A model generated the notes under the pieces. It was not told the DNA's origin. It searched no databases and saw nothing but the letters and a program-made list of their open reading frames with translations. This document shows positions 1 to 8,732 of a DNA stretch of 64,000 nt, piece after piece. Source of the stretch: Tumebacillus algifaecis (GTDB taxonomy: Bacteria; Bacillota; Bacilli; Tumebacillales; Tumebacillaceae); the NCBI RefSeq assembly GCF_002243515.1, contig NZ_CP022657.1, positions 3,581,501 to 3,645,500 of the forward strand, given 5' to 3'. The number at the start of each line of letters is the position of its first letter. Within the stretch, counting starts at the first letter, position 1. The position numbers were made by a program, and so were the translations under genes.

Positions 1-583
1 TCAAAAACAGTGCCCCGATGACAATCCATACCGTTTTGACAAACCAGGTCATCTCTTTCTTTTCTTTTTTGGGCTCTTGTTTAGACTCTTTTTTTGGCTC
101 TTGTTTCAACTCGGCGGCTGACGGGTCCGGTGTCACTTGTTGCTCAATCTGCGGTCGATCAAAGGTCGTCCCGCTGCCTAACTCTTGCAAATCGCTAGAA
201 GCCGAGTCCAACAACCTGGTGCGGCTACAAAAGGATGCCTCCAAGGCACCGCTATTCATTTTCGACGCGTAGACCAGATATTCTTTTCCTGTTTTAAAAT
301 CGAAACCGCAACTCACTTCCCCGCCGATCGAAGTCAAAACGGTCAACGTTCGATCGGAGACCCCTTTCCAAGCGGTATTGACTTCGAATTCCACATTGAT
401 AAACTCCCGTGTTTTCGTGACCTTCGTCACCTTTCCGGAAAACACAGCGCCTGCCTTTTCCAACGCCTCCTGTGGCGGCCCTGGCTGAACACAAGAGCAG
501 GCAAAGCTCAGTGTCGGCACCGCGGTGAACAAAAGTTGAAACATCAGTAAAAATGAAAAGACCATCATGACAGGTTTTCTCAC
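1..583 (-). CDS. Secreted TIMP/NTR-like protein with C-terminal membrane anchor (3' end outside window)
   Basis: Minus-strand frame open from a GTG at 583 to the window edge (194 codons, no stop). GGAGGGG lies 5 bases before the GTG. It has an N-terminal signal peptide ending near LSFACSC. The Cys-x-Cys just after the signal and the following beta-rich part resemble the tissue-inhibitor-of-metalloproteinase/netrin fold found in Bacillus surface proteins. Then come a Lys/Glu/Pro-rich spacer (repeated EPKKE) and a hydrophobic segment at the window edge. I infer an extracellular domain tethered to the membrane. The TIMP-like call rests only on the CxC pattern and layout. Confidence 0.6.
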   Translation of the reverse strand, partial: MRKPVMMVFSFLLMFQLLFTAVPTLSFACSCVQPGPPQEALEKAGAVFSGKVTKVTKTREFINVEFEVNTAWKGVSDRTLTVLTSIGGEVSCGFDFKTGKEYLVYASKMNSGALEASFCSRTRLLDSASSDLQELGSGTTFDRPQIEQQVTPDPSAAELKQEPKKESKQEPKKEKKEMTWFVKTVWIVIGALFL

Positions 584-750
584 GACTTCCCCTCCTTGTG
601 TAAAGTGAGACGTAAGTTAGCCTTTGTCCGTTTCAAAACTTTTAAAACTGCTTGTACAAGTTTGTCGAAAATTACTGATCTCCCACGCCTGACACACTCC
701 ACAAAACAAGCGGAACGAATTACAACGTGGAGCCTCATGCAAAAACAAAA

Positions 751-775
751 AAAACCTCACCAGAAGTGAGGTTTT
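751..775 (-). terminator. Intrinsic terminator after the rhodanese gene
   Basis: A 10-bp perfect stem (AAAACCTCAC/GTGAGGTTTT) with a 5-base loop, followed on the minus strand by a long U-run. Confidence 0.85.
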
Positions 776-782
776 CTGCAAA

Positions 783-1100
783 TCACAACGCGGCAGGATA
801 GGCGAGCATGCCACCGCTCATATTTTTTACATTGCGAAATCCTTCCAATGTCAACACTTGACAGACTGCCATGCTCCGTCTGCCCGATCGACAGACAAAG
901 ATGATCTCTTCGCCACGGTCCCATTCTGAGTAACGGTCGATCACTTCAAACAACGGAATATGCACCGCTTCTGGAATTTTACCCTGTTCGATCTCTAGAT
1001 CACTTCGAACATCGATGATGCGCAATGCTTCCCGGTTCTTCAACCGCTCCACCACTTCGACAGGGTGGATTTCCTGCACTCTGGAAATCACACTTTCCAT
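783..1100 (-). CDS. Single-domain rhodanese (thiosulfate/persulfide sulfurtransferase)
   Basis: A 105-residue protein, the usual length for a stand-alone rhodanese domain. Visible motifs are IIDVRSDLE near residue 30 (CDC25-like region), the conserved GKIPEAVHIPL, and the six-residue active-site loop CRSGRR near residue 70 with the Cys that would carry the persulfide. It is cytoplasmic, with no signal peptide. The start follows a GAGGAGGTGG ribosome binding site. It is monocistronic with its own terminator. The specific sulfur acceptor cannot be told from sequence. Confidence 0.9.
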   Translation of the reverse strand: MESVISRVQEIHPVEVVERLKNREALRIIDVRSDLEIEQGKIPEAVHIPLFEVIDRYSEWDRGEEIIFVCRSGRRSMAVCQVLTLEGFRNVKNMSGGMLAYPAAL

Positions 1101-1113
1101 GTCGCCACCTCCT

Positions 1114-1209
1114 CTCGTTACATATAATACTTTAGTCTATACTGCTAGTTCCTTTTTGAAAGTAACGAAACTCACATTCTTCTCGTTACATACAGAATAT
1201 GCAGGTAAC
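1114..1209. promoter_or_regulatory. Cluster of GTTAC/GTAAC motifs upstream of the rhodanese gene
   Basis: Between the rhodanese start and the MCP terminator, CTCGTTACAT occurs twice (1114 and 1182) and the inverted core GTAAC twice (1162 and 1205). The spacing suggests an operator array for the rhodanese promoter. No known regulator consensus is recognised, so this is a candidate only. Confidence 0.3.
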
Positions 1210-1255
1210 ATAGCGAGAGCAACTTGAACGGTTCGTTGCGAATTTTTGAAGCACT

Positions 1256-1285
1256 AGACCTCCCGAGCTCATCGCTGGGAGGTCT
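1256..1285 (-). terminator. Stem-loop downstream of the chemoreceptor gene
   Basis: A 9-bp perfect stem AGACCTCCC/GGGAGGTCT directly after the MCP stop codon. The U-run on the minus strand is weak, so it may be a terminator or a 3'-stabilising hairpin. Confidence 0.6.
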
Positions 1286-1291
1286 GCTTGC

Positions 1292-2977
1292 TTATACCTG
1301 AAATTTTTTGATTTTCTCTTGTAACTCCTGTGCCATCTCGCTGAGCGATTCGGACGAACGAGAGATTTCCTCGATCACAGCCAACTGCTCCTCAGACGAG
1401 GCCGCAACCATCTTCGCATTGCTCGCCGAGTCATTGGCGATGCGTGTAACCTCTTCCACCGACTGCGCTACCTCTTGCGAACTTGCGCTCATCTCCTGCG
1501 AAGAAGCGGTCATCTCCTGCACTTGTTCCGCAACCTGCCTTGCCGATTCCAAAATGTGATGGAACGCCGACCCCGCAACGTGCACCACTTCGGTACCCGA
1601 TTGCACTTCGCGCATCACTTTGTCCATCGAATCGATCGAGCGTGTCGTCTCTGCTTGAATCGCTTGAATCAAATTCTCGATCTGACCTGCCGATTGGCCC
1701 GACTGCTCGGCCAACTTGCGAACTTCATCGGCAACCACGGCAAACCCTTTGCCATGTTCCCCTGCCCGTGCCGCTTCGATCGCAGCGTTCAAGGCGAGCA
1801 AGTTGGTCTGCGCCGCGATCCCGGTGATGACCTCGACGATCGCACCGATCTCCTGCGAACGCTGCTCCAACACTTTCATGCCCGATGCGTATTCGTTCAC
1901 CGTCTCCACAATCATCGCCATCTGCTGAACCGCCTGTTGAATCGACTCGTTCCCTTGTTCCGCCTCCATCGCAGATTGCAACGAGGCTTCCGCAACGGCT
2001 ACCGACGTTTCGGCGATGCTTTGAATGCCCATCGTCATACCTTCGATCGCCATTTCACTTTCCTGCGTGCGCTGCAATTGTGACTCCGCGCCTGCCGCTA
2101 CCGTTTGAATCGTTTCGGTCACTTGCTCCGTTGAGATCGCAGCTTGTTCCGTGCTCGCCGACAACTCCTCCGAAGAGGCGGCCACTTGAACAGCCGTATC
2201 GCTCACGCTTCCGATCAACTCATGCAAGTTATCGACCATGCTGTTGACCGATCGCGACAAGTCACCAAGTTCATCTTTGCGATTCACAGTCAATTTTTCT
2301 ACCCGCAAGTCACCGCTGGCGACTTGGTACGCCACCTGAGTTAGTTTATACAAAGGACGCGCATTATAATGTGCAACCAGATAGGAAGCGATAATCGCCA
2401 CCAGCAGGCCGCTGATGCCGAAGATGATCACCTGGTCCATAAATCGGATCACAATTTCATCATAGACAGAATTAGGTACACCCACATAGTAAATCCCGAT
2501 GATCGAGCCGCTTTTGTCTTTGATCGGCTCATATGCAGTCTGGCTCAGCGTATTTACCACTGTCGCCTCGCCTAAGTAGATTTGCCCATTTTTCAGCGTG
2601 GTTTCTGCGACAATGTCAGATACGGTCGTACCAACAGCACGCGCACCATCATCTTTCTTGACATTGGTCGTCACGCGCTTGTCGCCGAGAAACACGGTGA
2701 CCGTGTCGCCAGTCAGGTCGCCCACCATGTCCACAAGTTCCGTATTGTCGTTGATCAACGTGCTACCTTTGTATAACTTGTCCCCTTGAACAGACCAGTC
2801 GCCCGGATACTTGCTCTCAATCAGCGCTTTGCTGATCTCCAAATCGGACGTTAGCTTATGCACAGCAGCTTCTTTGATCTTGCTGTTCAATGTATACGTT
2901 GCAAAAGTTCCCATCGCAGCCGTACCCAAAATGATCACCAAGGAAAACAAGAGTACGATCTTAGCTTTTAGTTTCAT
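1292..2977 (-). CDS. Methyl-accepting chemotaxis protein with periplasmic-type Cache sensor
   Basis: A 561-residue transmembrane chemoreceptor. Order: TM1 (about residues 6-28), an extracytoplasmic single-Cache domain (about 30-180, with the motif GIYYVGVP at its end), TM2 (about 185-205), a HAMP linker, then a long coiled-coil signalling domain. The highly conserved hairpin tip ([38 protein letters not shown]) binds CheA/CheW. Cache type 3 domains often bind organic acids, but the ligand here is unknown. The ATG at 2977 is preferred over an upstream in-frame GTG that overlaps the GAGGTGA binding site. No chemotaxis genes are adjacent. Confidence 0.93.
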   Translation of the reverse strand: MKLKAKIVLLFSLVIILGTAAMGTFATYTLNSKIKEAAVHKLTSDLEISKALIESKYPGDWSVQGDKLYKGSTLINDNTELVDMVGDLTGDTVTVFLGDKRVTTNVKKDDGARAVGTTVSDIVAETTLKNGQIYLGEATVVNTLSQTAYEPIKDKSGSIIGIYYVGVPNSVYDEIVIRFMDQVIIFGISGLLVAIIASYLVAHYNARPLYKLTQVAYQVASGDLRVEKLTVNRKDELGDLSRSVNSMVDNLHELIGSVSDTAVQVAASSEELSASTEQAAISTEQVTETIQTVAAGAESQLQRTQESEMAIEGMTMGIQSIAETSVAVAEASLQSAMEAEQGNESIQQAVQQMAMIVETVNEYASGMKVLEQRSQEIGAIVEVITGIAAQTNLLALNAAIEAARAGEHGKGFAVVADEVRKLAEQSGQSAGQIENLIQAIQAETTRSIDSMDKVMREVQSGTEVVHVAGSAFHHILESARQVAEQVQEMTASSQEMSASSQEVAQSVEEVTRIANDSASNAKMVAASSEEQLAVIEEISRSSESLSEMAQELQEKIKKFQV

Positions 2978-3606
2978 CAACTTCACCTCTGCGCCAGTTC
3001 ATTTTTATTATAAATTTATGTCAAAACCTATTATGACACAACTTTTAAATGGAGCGTACCGAAAAGTTTTTGACAATGACTAAAAACCCCCTGTTTCGCA
3101 ACAGGGGGTTTGCACACTTGCAGAGCTGTAGCCAGATTCAATCGAGATTTCCCAGGGAAATAACAGCTTGCTCGAAAACGGTGTTTTTTATGAAAGAACA
3201 GGCAACCTGCCAATTTCCCGCTCCTCACCTTTGTTCGAGAATAACACTCCCATTTCAGTCTTTCATAGGGTGTCATGGGCTTTACTTTCAAAAAATGATC
3301 TCGTGCTGTGCTAATTGCTAGATCATGTAGTGATGAAACGATTCCATCTGCTTAGAGGCTTCCTGGTGCTCTCCTTCCCTGCTTCGTCATACTCTTGCCT
3401 CACTAAGCAGATCTACACAAGGTCGGCGTAAACTCCACAACTTTCTGTTTCTATCCATCTTGCTCAAGCTCTTCGTGCTCAGAAGATGCTCTTTGACGGT
3501 GTACTTGGCTTTCATAACGACACCATAATGACAGTTTCAAAAATATTCCTATAAAATTATAAATCGTGATATTATTATTTTACAAAACAAGAAAGAGGTG
3601 AAGTTG
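2978..3606. other. Gene-free stretch with a possible minus-strand transcript
   Basis: No convincing gene is seen. On the minus strand there is a plausible promoter (TTGTAA, 18 bases, TATAAT, around 3551-3580). About 450 bases downstream is a strong hairpin at 3085-3110 followed by T residues. Short minus-strand frames in between look like decayed coding DNA, but I do not recognise a family. On the plus strand TTTCAA-17-TATAAA (around 3535-3565) could drive the small secreted gene that follows. Confidence 0.4.
3085..3110 (-). terminator. Strong GC hairpin, minus-strand terminator
   Basis: AACCCCCTGTT/AACAGGGGGTT stem with a CGC-type loop and a T-run on the minus strand. No intact minus-strand gene precedes it. 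Confidence 0.6.
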
Positions 3607-3870
3607 ATGAAAAAAATGCCTGTCGCACTTATGCTGGCCGCAACTGTTTTCGCAGGTGTAGCAACTTACACAGTTCCTGCACAAGCAGCAACAAACTCCG
3701 TGGTAAAACCCGAATTAGACGAGGGAATGGTCAAATTGGAAGTGTACTTCTCCAGCTACCCACCGAATAACTACAGTGATGAAAACACTGGCTTCAATGG
3801 CTGGCTCGTGGGTGTTACTCCGCTCCCAAATGGTCAATACAAGGGCACTTACTACGGATATATGTACTAA
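3607..3870 (+). CDS. Small secreted protein of unknown function
   Basis: An 87-residue protein with a clear Sec signal peptide (MKKM, hydrophobic core, cleavage after VPAQA near residue 25). The mature part is about 60 residues, rich in Tyr, Asn, Gly and Pro, with no Cys and a GYMY C-terminus. The ATG at 3607 sits 6 bases after AAGAGGTG. An in-frame GTG at 3598 lies inside that binding site. The gene has its own promoter candidate and terminator, and its lower G+C than neighbours suggests accessory DNA. I do not recognise a family. Confidence 0.7.
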   Translation: MKKMPVALMLAATVFAGVATYTVPAQAATNSVVKPELDEGMVKLEVYFSSYPPNNYSDENTGFNGWLVGVTPLPNGQYKGTYYGYMY

Positions 3871-3880
3871 AACAGAAACA

Positions 3881-3917
3881 AAAAAGCTGATGTCTGTAAG
3901 TAGACATCAGCTTTTTC
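3881..3917 (+). terminator. Intrinsic terminator after the small secreted gene
   Basis: A 15-bp stem (AAAAAGCTGATGTCT/AGACATCAGCTTTTT) with a run of T. Confidence 0.9.
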
Positions 3918-3928
3918 TATTTGGAATT

Positions 3929-4010
3929 TGGCAGAGAGAGCAAGATTCGAATTTGCGAGCGGGTACAGCCTACCGTTGTTCAAGTCCGCCCCGCTGCATG
4001 AGAACCAAAA
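3929..4010 (-). pseudogene. Degenerate tRNA-Ser-like 3' fragment
   Basis: Read on the minus strand, the segment ends in CTCTCTGCCA, i.e. an acceptor strand with discriminator G plus CCA as in tRNA-Ser. It is preceded by a near-complete T arm (GCAAA TTCGAAT CTTGC, four of five pairs). No matching D and anticodon arms or 5' acceptor strand can be folded. I take this as a tRNA remnant, possibly a former attachment site in this decayed region. Confidence 0.4.
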
Positions 4011-4293
4011 AGAGTCTACACGCTCTCCCCATTTGTAGATTGTTCCTCCAAAAAGTGCGTATAACTGTGGATCTTGTGCATTCCGCTATCAGGCGATACT
4101 TGCTGACAGTAGTACGGCGAATCGATATCATGGTATCGTTCAAGTCCCAGAGCCGAATCCGGAGATTGACTCCAATACCTGGCCTACATGATCTTGGGCT
4201 TCCTATGTTAAATGGTGGCACGAAAACTATTGCTAAGCTACAGTTGAAAGGGAATGGAGCACCACTCTCTATCATATTTCGGATTAGGAGGAT

Positions 4294-4743
4294 ATGATGA
4301 TGCTGTATAGATTTAATATAGTTCTGCTATTTGTGCTTGCAACATTGATGTTTGGGTGTAGTGATCCATCTCCACTCAAATCTGACCTCGAAGTATCTAT
4401 CAACCAAACATTTGACATGAAATTCGACTATCTCGATCATGTCCAAGTTTTTAAAGTGAGTGCGGACGGAAGTTCAACGCAGCCTCTTGTTGATCTAAAG
4501 GGAGACAATATCCGTGGGATCGTCTTAACTCTTTCGAAAGCGAAACTTTCTGCGGATAATTCACTCCCCGAAACGTTCCCGTACAAGATCGTTCTGTCAA
4601 CCTCACCTGAAGGATTGGAATACAATAAAAAGCAAACCACGGCCGATCTTTTAATCTATTTAGAGGGCGCGACAACGCATATTTCTTACAACAAGAAGCA
4701 TTACATTTTGACAGAGGATCTTTCGTCCTATGGGGTTGAATAA
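4294..4743 (+). CDS. Putative lipoprotein, unknown function
   Basis: 149 residues with a lipoprotein signal: a hydrophobic stretch, then lipobox LMFGC (Cys about residue 22). The mature part is a beta-rich domain with no family I can name. TAGGAGG precedes three consecutive ATGs at 4294-4302, and the second or third has the best spacing. About 200 bases upstream contain short frames that look like decayed coding sequence. It lies in the low-G+C accessory stretch. Confidence 0.65.
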   Translation: MMMLYRFNIVLLFVLATLMFGCSDPSPLKSDLEVSINQTFDMKFDYLDHVQVFKVSADGSSTQPLVDLKGDNIRGIVLTLSKAKLSADNSLPETFPYKIVLSTSPEGLEYNKKQTTADLLIYLEGATTHISYNKKHYILTEDLSSYGVE

Positions 4744-4826
4744 GATCGTTACTTCTCATCCTTGAATGCGGTGCAGAAGAAACATTCTTTAATACTTTGG
4801 TCAATACGGGTCGCCCAATTCACCGT

Positions 4827-5113
4827 TCATATTCCCTCTTGTCCCAAACTTTGCAAATACTCCTTCGCACTCTTTTCCGCCTCAGCCTCAAACTCATGCC
4901 CACACCACACCCAAACTCCTTGCCTCGTCTTGCTCTTATACAGGTATTCCCATATATCCCATTCACGCCGATCACGGCACCCATTCTTCCCCAGATTGCC
5001 CCGTCCGAAAAGCCCTCAACACCGACTATACTCTCTTCGAGTATAGTCATGGCTTCATAAAAACCTTGCCCGTAAAACAAACAGAAATAGACCCGCCTAT
5101 GAGTTTTGAGGCT
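4827..5113 (-). pseudogene. Frameshifted remnant of a small gene
   Basis: A frame giving YFCLFYGQGFYEAM near 5090 runs well until about 4915. A one-base shift then continues it as a good-looking C-terminus (VWCGHEFEAEAEKS, then YLQSLGQEGI and stop at 4827). Codon use supports one ancestral frame. No start codon with a binding site is left. The family is not recognised. Its position beside a toxin/immunity remnant suggests another accessory gene. Confidence 0.4.
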
Positions 5114-5142
5114 CAGGGGATCTATTTTGTCATGAAATATCA

Positions 5143-5180
5143 TATGAGCCGACACCCTTGATGGGGATCAGTTGTGCAAC
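5143..5180 (+). repeat. Direct repeat, left copy, flanking mqo
   Basis: TATGAGCCGACAC, then CTTG, GGG and ATCAGTTGT match the copy at 7024-7062 in the same order and orientation, with a few mismatches between. In both copies GCCGAC is preceded by an in-frame TGA. Confidence 0.6.
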
Positions 5181-5186
5181 GAACAA

Positions 5187-6689
5187 TTAACTATAGACCA
5201 GTTCTTGTTCGCTTAGACCAAGCGCCTGCGCTGTTGACGCGTGAATTTCCTGGAAGAGCTCCGGGTTTTCCGCGAGTGACACGCCATAGGACGGAATCAT
5301 TTCTTTGATCTTCTCTTCCCACTCCATCATATGTTGCGGGAAGCATTTTTCCAATACCTCAAGCATAACGTGAACAGCAGTAGAAGCACCTGGAGAAGCT
5401 CCGAGCAAGGCAGCGACCGAGCCGTCAGCCGCGCTGATGACTTCCGTACCGAATTGAAGGGTTCCTTTTCCGGCCTTCGTATCTTTAATAACCTGCACAC
5501 GCTGGCCTGCTACCACGATATCCCAATCCTTTTTTTGGGCATTCGGAATAAACTCGCGCAATTCTTCCATACGCTTGTCATTTGATAACATCACTTGCTG
5601 GATCAGGTATTTTGTCAATGCCATCTCCTTTACGCCTGCTGCCATCATCGTGATGAGGTTATTCGGTTTTACAGAACCGATCAAGTCAAAATTAGAACCT
5701 GTTTTCAAGAACTTTGGTGAAAAGCCGGCGAACGGTCCAAACAGCAATGTTTTTTTGTTGTTGATATATCTTGTATCAAGATGCGGAACAGACATCGGAG
5801 GAGCGCCAACCTTAGCCTTCCCGTATACTTTAGCATGATGGTCCGCTATGACTTCCGGATTGTTACATACCATAAAGAGACCGCTTACAGGGAATCCTCC
5901 AATATGTTTCGACTCAGGAATACCGGTTTTTTGCAGCAAAGGCAGACTTCCGCCACCACCGCCGATAAAAACGAATTTTGCAGTATGATATTCGATTTTA
6001 CCTCTTTCGATGTCATGCACTTTCAATTCCCACGAGCCGTCGGCGGTACGTTTCAAACCTTCAACGCTAGTCTTGTAATTGACCTCAACGCCTTTACTCT
6101 TTAGGTGGTCAAACATCATGCGTGTTAACGCACCAAAGTTGACATCCGTTCCGGAGTCGATCTTTGTGGCCGCGATCGGTTCATTCGATGTACGACCTTC
6201 CATGATCAGCGGGATCCATTCCTTCAGTTTTTCAGGGTCATCCGAGTATTCCATTCCTTGAAAGAGAGGATTGGTCGACAGTGCTTCAAAGCGTTTTTTC
6301 AAAAACGTTACATTCCCTTCCCCTTGTACGAAGCTCATATGGGGAATGGGCATGATAAAGTCCTGTGGATTCCGAATCAGATTGCTAGTGTTCACAAGAT
6401 AGGTCCAAAACTGTCTGGACAGCTGAAATTGTTCATTGATTTTTATCGCTTTGCTAACATCGATTGATCCATCCGATTTTTCGGATGTATAATTAAGCTC
6501 GCACAGAGCAGCATGGCCTGTACCCGCATTATTCCATTCGTTCGAGCTTTCTTCTCCTGCATTTGCGAGTTTCTCAAACACTTTAATTTCCCAGTCTGGT
6601 GCTAACTCTTTCAGTAAAGATCCCAAAGTCGCGCTCATGACTCCGGCACCAATTAAGATAACGTCTGTTTTTTTCCGTATGTTACTCAT
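5187..6689 (-). CDS. mqo: Malate:quinone oxidoreductase
   Basis: A 500-residue FAD-dependent peripheral membrane enzyme that oxidises malate to oxaloacetate and passes electrons to the quinone pool. It bypasses NAD-linked malate dehydrogenase in the TCA cycle. Visible: N-terminal FAD-binding [15 protein letters not shown], the family signature [37 protein letters not shown], and C-terminal [18 protein letters not shown]. Length is normal. The ATG at 6689 (MSNIRKK) is chosen because the 24-residue upstream extension is not family-like and the GGAAGAAGG site precedes this ATG. G+C is lower than in the housekeeping neighbours, and imperfect direct repeats flank the gene, which hints at acquisition. 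Confidence 0.95.
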   Translation of the reverse strand: MSNIRKKTDVILIGAGVMSATLGSLLKELAPDWEIKVFEKLANAGEESSNEWNNAGTGHAALCELNYTSEKSDGSIDVSKAIKINEQFQLSRQFWTYLVNTSNLIRNPQDFIMPIPHMSFVQGEGNVTFLKKRFEALSTNPLFQGMEYSDDPEKLKEWIPLIMEGRTSNEPIAATKIDSGTDVNFGALTRMMFDHLKSKGVEVNYKTSVEGLKRTADGSWELKVHDIERGKIEYHTAKFVFIGGGGGSLPLLQKTGIPESKHIGGFPVSGLFMVCNNPEVIADHHAKVYGKAKVGAPPMSVPHLDTRYINNKKTLLFGPFAGFSPKFLKTGSNFDLIGSVKPNNLITMMAAGVKEMALTKYLIQQVMLSNDKRMEELREFIPNAQKKDWDIVVAGQRVQVIKDTKAGKGTLQFGTEVISAADGSVAALLGASPGASTAVHVMLEVLEKCFPQHMMEWEEKIKEMIPSYGVSLAENPELFQEIHASTAQALGLSEQELVYS

Positions 6690-7023
6690 GATGGCCTTCT
6701 TCCTTCCCCCTATTTTTGCAAAAAAAAGTAGGCACTCCAGCTTAGATCTCACAAAATGCATGGCGCGAAATCTAAGAACACACCTTTTCTATCTCAAGTA
6801 TACCATAATAAAGTCTATTTTGATTAATGATAGACAAGCTTCTTGCATGGATTGGTTTGCCACTTGTCGATTAAATAGGCTCAGCCCCTCTTGAAAGGGG
6901 GGAGGAATTTTGGCACATGAATTGATTTCGCCCTGGCTCCAATTCAGGGGATTCTTCGTAGCAGCTTTGACTATGGTCGTGACGCCTTCGAGTTGATAGC
7001 TCAGCGATCCATTTCAACTAGAC
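6690..7023. other. Intergenic stretch upstream of mqo
   Basis: The AT-rich part next to mqo probably holds its promoter. A hairpin (CCCTG...CAGGG, around 6941-6960) is visible. No gene is seen. Confidence 0.4.
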
Positions 7024-7062
7024 TATGAGCCGACACTCTTGCAGGGTATCAGTTGTACCAAC
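7024..7062 (+). repeat. Direct repeat, right copy, flanking mqo
   Basis: Partner of 5143-5180. Here the repeat is the beginning of the open toxin-tail frame at 7029-7214. Confidence 0.6.
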
Positions 7063-7214
7063 CGACCGTAAGTGAGACACAGGATGCTTGGGTTCGCGGC
7101 GAGGGCAAGAAGCTTGACGGCAGTGTACGCCTATACGATCAAGGGCCAAGTAAGCCGAAGATCAAGGTGCACCAAGACAAAAAAGGTAACATCCACGGCT
7201 ATCCCGTGTCCTAA
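7029..7214 (+). pseudogene. Remnant C-terminus of a polymorphic toxin-like protein
   Basis: 61 sense codons with no start, opening just after an in-frame TGA and ending in NIHGYPVS and stop. The charged, Lys/Gly-rich content (GEGKKLDGSVRLYDQG, KPKIKVHQDKKG) is typical of C-terminal toxin cassettes of Rhs/LXG-type proteins. The next gene starts 16 bases later with a strong binding site, as immunity genes do. It has probably lost its N-terminal part. The toxin family is not identified. Confidence 0.45.
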
Positions 7215-7229
7215 CTAGGAGGATCTATC

Positions 7230-7781
7230 ATGCATCCGATCATCCCGCAAATTCAATCGCTTTACGAACGGAACGTAGAGGAGCGTTTTGGCGCCCTCTA
7301 CACTTCTCAATACAGAGCAGACTCTACATACTGGATACCGGAGTTGCGGACTCGCTTTGCGAATTGCCTGATTGAAAACGAGACCGACCTGAACTATGCA
7401 AAATGCTTTTCCTACAAAATCAATCTTGTGGACACGAACATTGGATGGAATCAGCAGCACGAATACCTGAAAAACCATCCGTTCCATTACTGGCTGGAAA
7501 TTCAACTGTCAATCCTCGAACCCTACGCAATGGTGAAATTCGAGCGGGATCGGCTGGTAGATGAGAAACTGGCTGTGGAGTTTCGGGACAGCCCTTTCTT
7601 GCCTGAACATGCAAACTACGAAGCAACAGTCCTAGCATTTTTGGCGGAACATGGGATTCAAAGGTTGTATGATGATGCCCTGTGCCTGCCTGTGCCGGGT
7701 GTAGAGCTGGAATTGCAGGAAGACACCCCGAGTGTATACAACAGTTTGTTCGAAGATTTATCCAGTTTCTTTCCGTATTGA
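7230..7781 (+). CDS. Probable immunity protein of a toxin remnant
   Basis: An acidic 183-residue cytoplasmic protein without signal peptide or TM segment, rich in aromatic residues (YWIPELRTRF, HYWLEIQLSI). TAGGAGG lies 8 bases before the ATG. It is placed 16 bases after a toxin-like C-terminal remnant on the same strand and followed by a terminator. This is the usual order for a polymorphic toxin and its immunity protein, which would bind the toxin domain. No named family is recognised, so the role rests on position and physical character. Confidence 0.6.
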   Translation: MHPIIPQIQSLYERNVEERFGALYTSQYRADSTYWIPELRTRFANCLIENETDLNYAKCFSYKINLVDTNIGWNQQHEYLKNHPFHYWLEIQLSILEPYAMVKFERDRLVDEKLAVEFRDSPFLPEHANYEATVLAFLAEHGIQRLYDDALCLPVPGVELELQEDTPSVYNSLFEDLSSFFPY

Positions 7782-7782
7782 A

Positions 7783-7813
7783 AAAGCGAGCCGCCTTTCT
7801 GGAGGGTCGCTTT
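7783..7813 (+). terminator. Intrinsic terminator after the putative immunity gene
   Basis: AAAGCGAGCC/GGGTCGCTTT stem (imperfect) followed by ten T. Confidence 0.8.
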
Positions 7814-8019
7814 TTTTTTTTAAGGGCAAGTAATATCTCAGGCAATCTCATGGAGCCGACAACTAATCTGCCAGATTTGATTTTACCATGAAGTATTGCA
7901 TGTCTAAGTTCAGCTACGATTATTTGTCCCTATCGACAATCCGCATCTGCCTAGAGCACAGTGTTTATTGGCTACATATGGTGTAACAAATATAAATGCC
8001 TATAGAGGGGTGCATACTT

Positions 8020-8415
8020 ATGTACTACGTTTGGGTACCTATGTCGACACATTCGCGAGAAGCACATGATTGGGACTCTTTTGTTGATGCGCAAGCTACT
8101 CGGGTGTTGAATTTGACGGGAACCTGGCGATGCGACGATGGAGGCCGTTACTACATTCGGCAAATTGGCAACCAAGTCTGGTGGACCGGATTAAGCGACA
8201 ACGGTGGGGGGCAAACCTTTACGAACGTATTTCATGGAACCCTGAGATATGATCCGATTAGCCGGGCGACCGATATCTATGGCTCTTGGGCTGATGTACC
8301 GCGTGGAAGAATCTTGCAAAGTGGCACCTTGAGGCTGAACTTAATGTCATCAGACGGGTTCGTCAAAGTATCCGAAACCGGCGGATTTGGCGGGCGAATT
8401 TGGTCACGACTATAG
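8020..8415 (+). CDS. Conserved hypothetical beta-rich protein
   Basis: 131 residues. The core (LTGTWRCDDGGRYYIRQIGN followed by VWWTGLSDNG, and later a GSWADVPRG stretch) is a pattern I have seen in many uncharacterised bacterial proteins, probably a small all-beta barrel. There is no signal peptide. The ATG at 8020 is chosen because GAGGGG lies just upstream. An ATG at 7996 precedes that site and one at 8041 is further in. Function unknown. Confidence 0.7.
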   Translation: MYYVWVPMSTHSREAHDWDSFVDAQATRVLNLTGTWRCDDGGRYYIRQIGNQVWWTGLSDNGGGQTFTNVFHGTLRYDPISRATDIYGSWADVPRGRILQSGTLRLNLMSSDGFVKVSETGGFGGRIWSRL

Positions 8416-8421
8416 TTTTTT

Positions 8422-8445
8422 AAGGCACTCGATAACGGGTGCCTT
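8422..8445 (+). terminator. Intrinsic terminator
   Basis: AAGGCAC/GTGCCTT stem and T-run after the hypothetical gene. Between here and the next terminator (8446-8593) I see nothing. Confidence 0.8.
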
Positions 8446-8593
8446 TTTCTCATCTAAGGCGAAACAAACTATCATCTGTCGTTCTTGCACGCTCACCGCT
8501 TCCACCACCTGCTCGATCAACACCTGCTTATTCACTTCCTTTTACTTCTTGTGTTGCACCATTGCGAAAAGTGACACGTTTTTTGGACATAAG

Positions 8594-8626
8594 AAAACCT
8601 CCTGTGTTTTGGCATCAGGAGGTTAT
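8594..8626 (-). terminator. Intrinsic terminator of the mtn operon
   Basis: AACCTCCTG/CAGGAGGTT stem, T-run on the minus strand, about 110 bases after the mtnD stop. Confidence 0.75.
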
Positions 8627-8732
8627 GACATTCGAATACCCACAACGAACTAGCATTTTCGTCAAACCGAACTCAACATTTTCCTGTCTAGTTCGATGTA
8701 GTAAAACTCTCTACGCAACCCACGAACAAGCA

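Noticed and set aside
3031-3291. 86-codon minus-strand ORF
   Set aside because: It runs through a strong terminator hairpin and has no RBS or recognisable family.
3776-4297. 173-codon plus-strand ORF
   Set aside because: Crosses a terminator and the tRNA remnant; its EQDSNL-type segment is the usual spurious translation of antisense tRNA.
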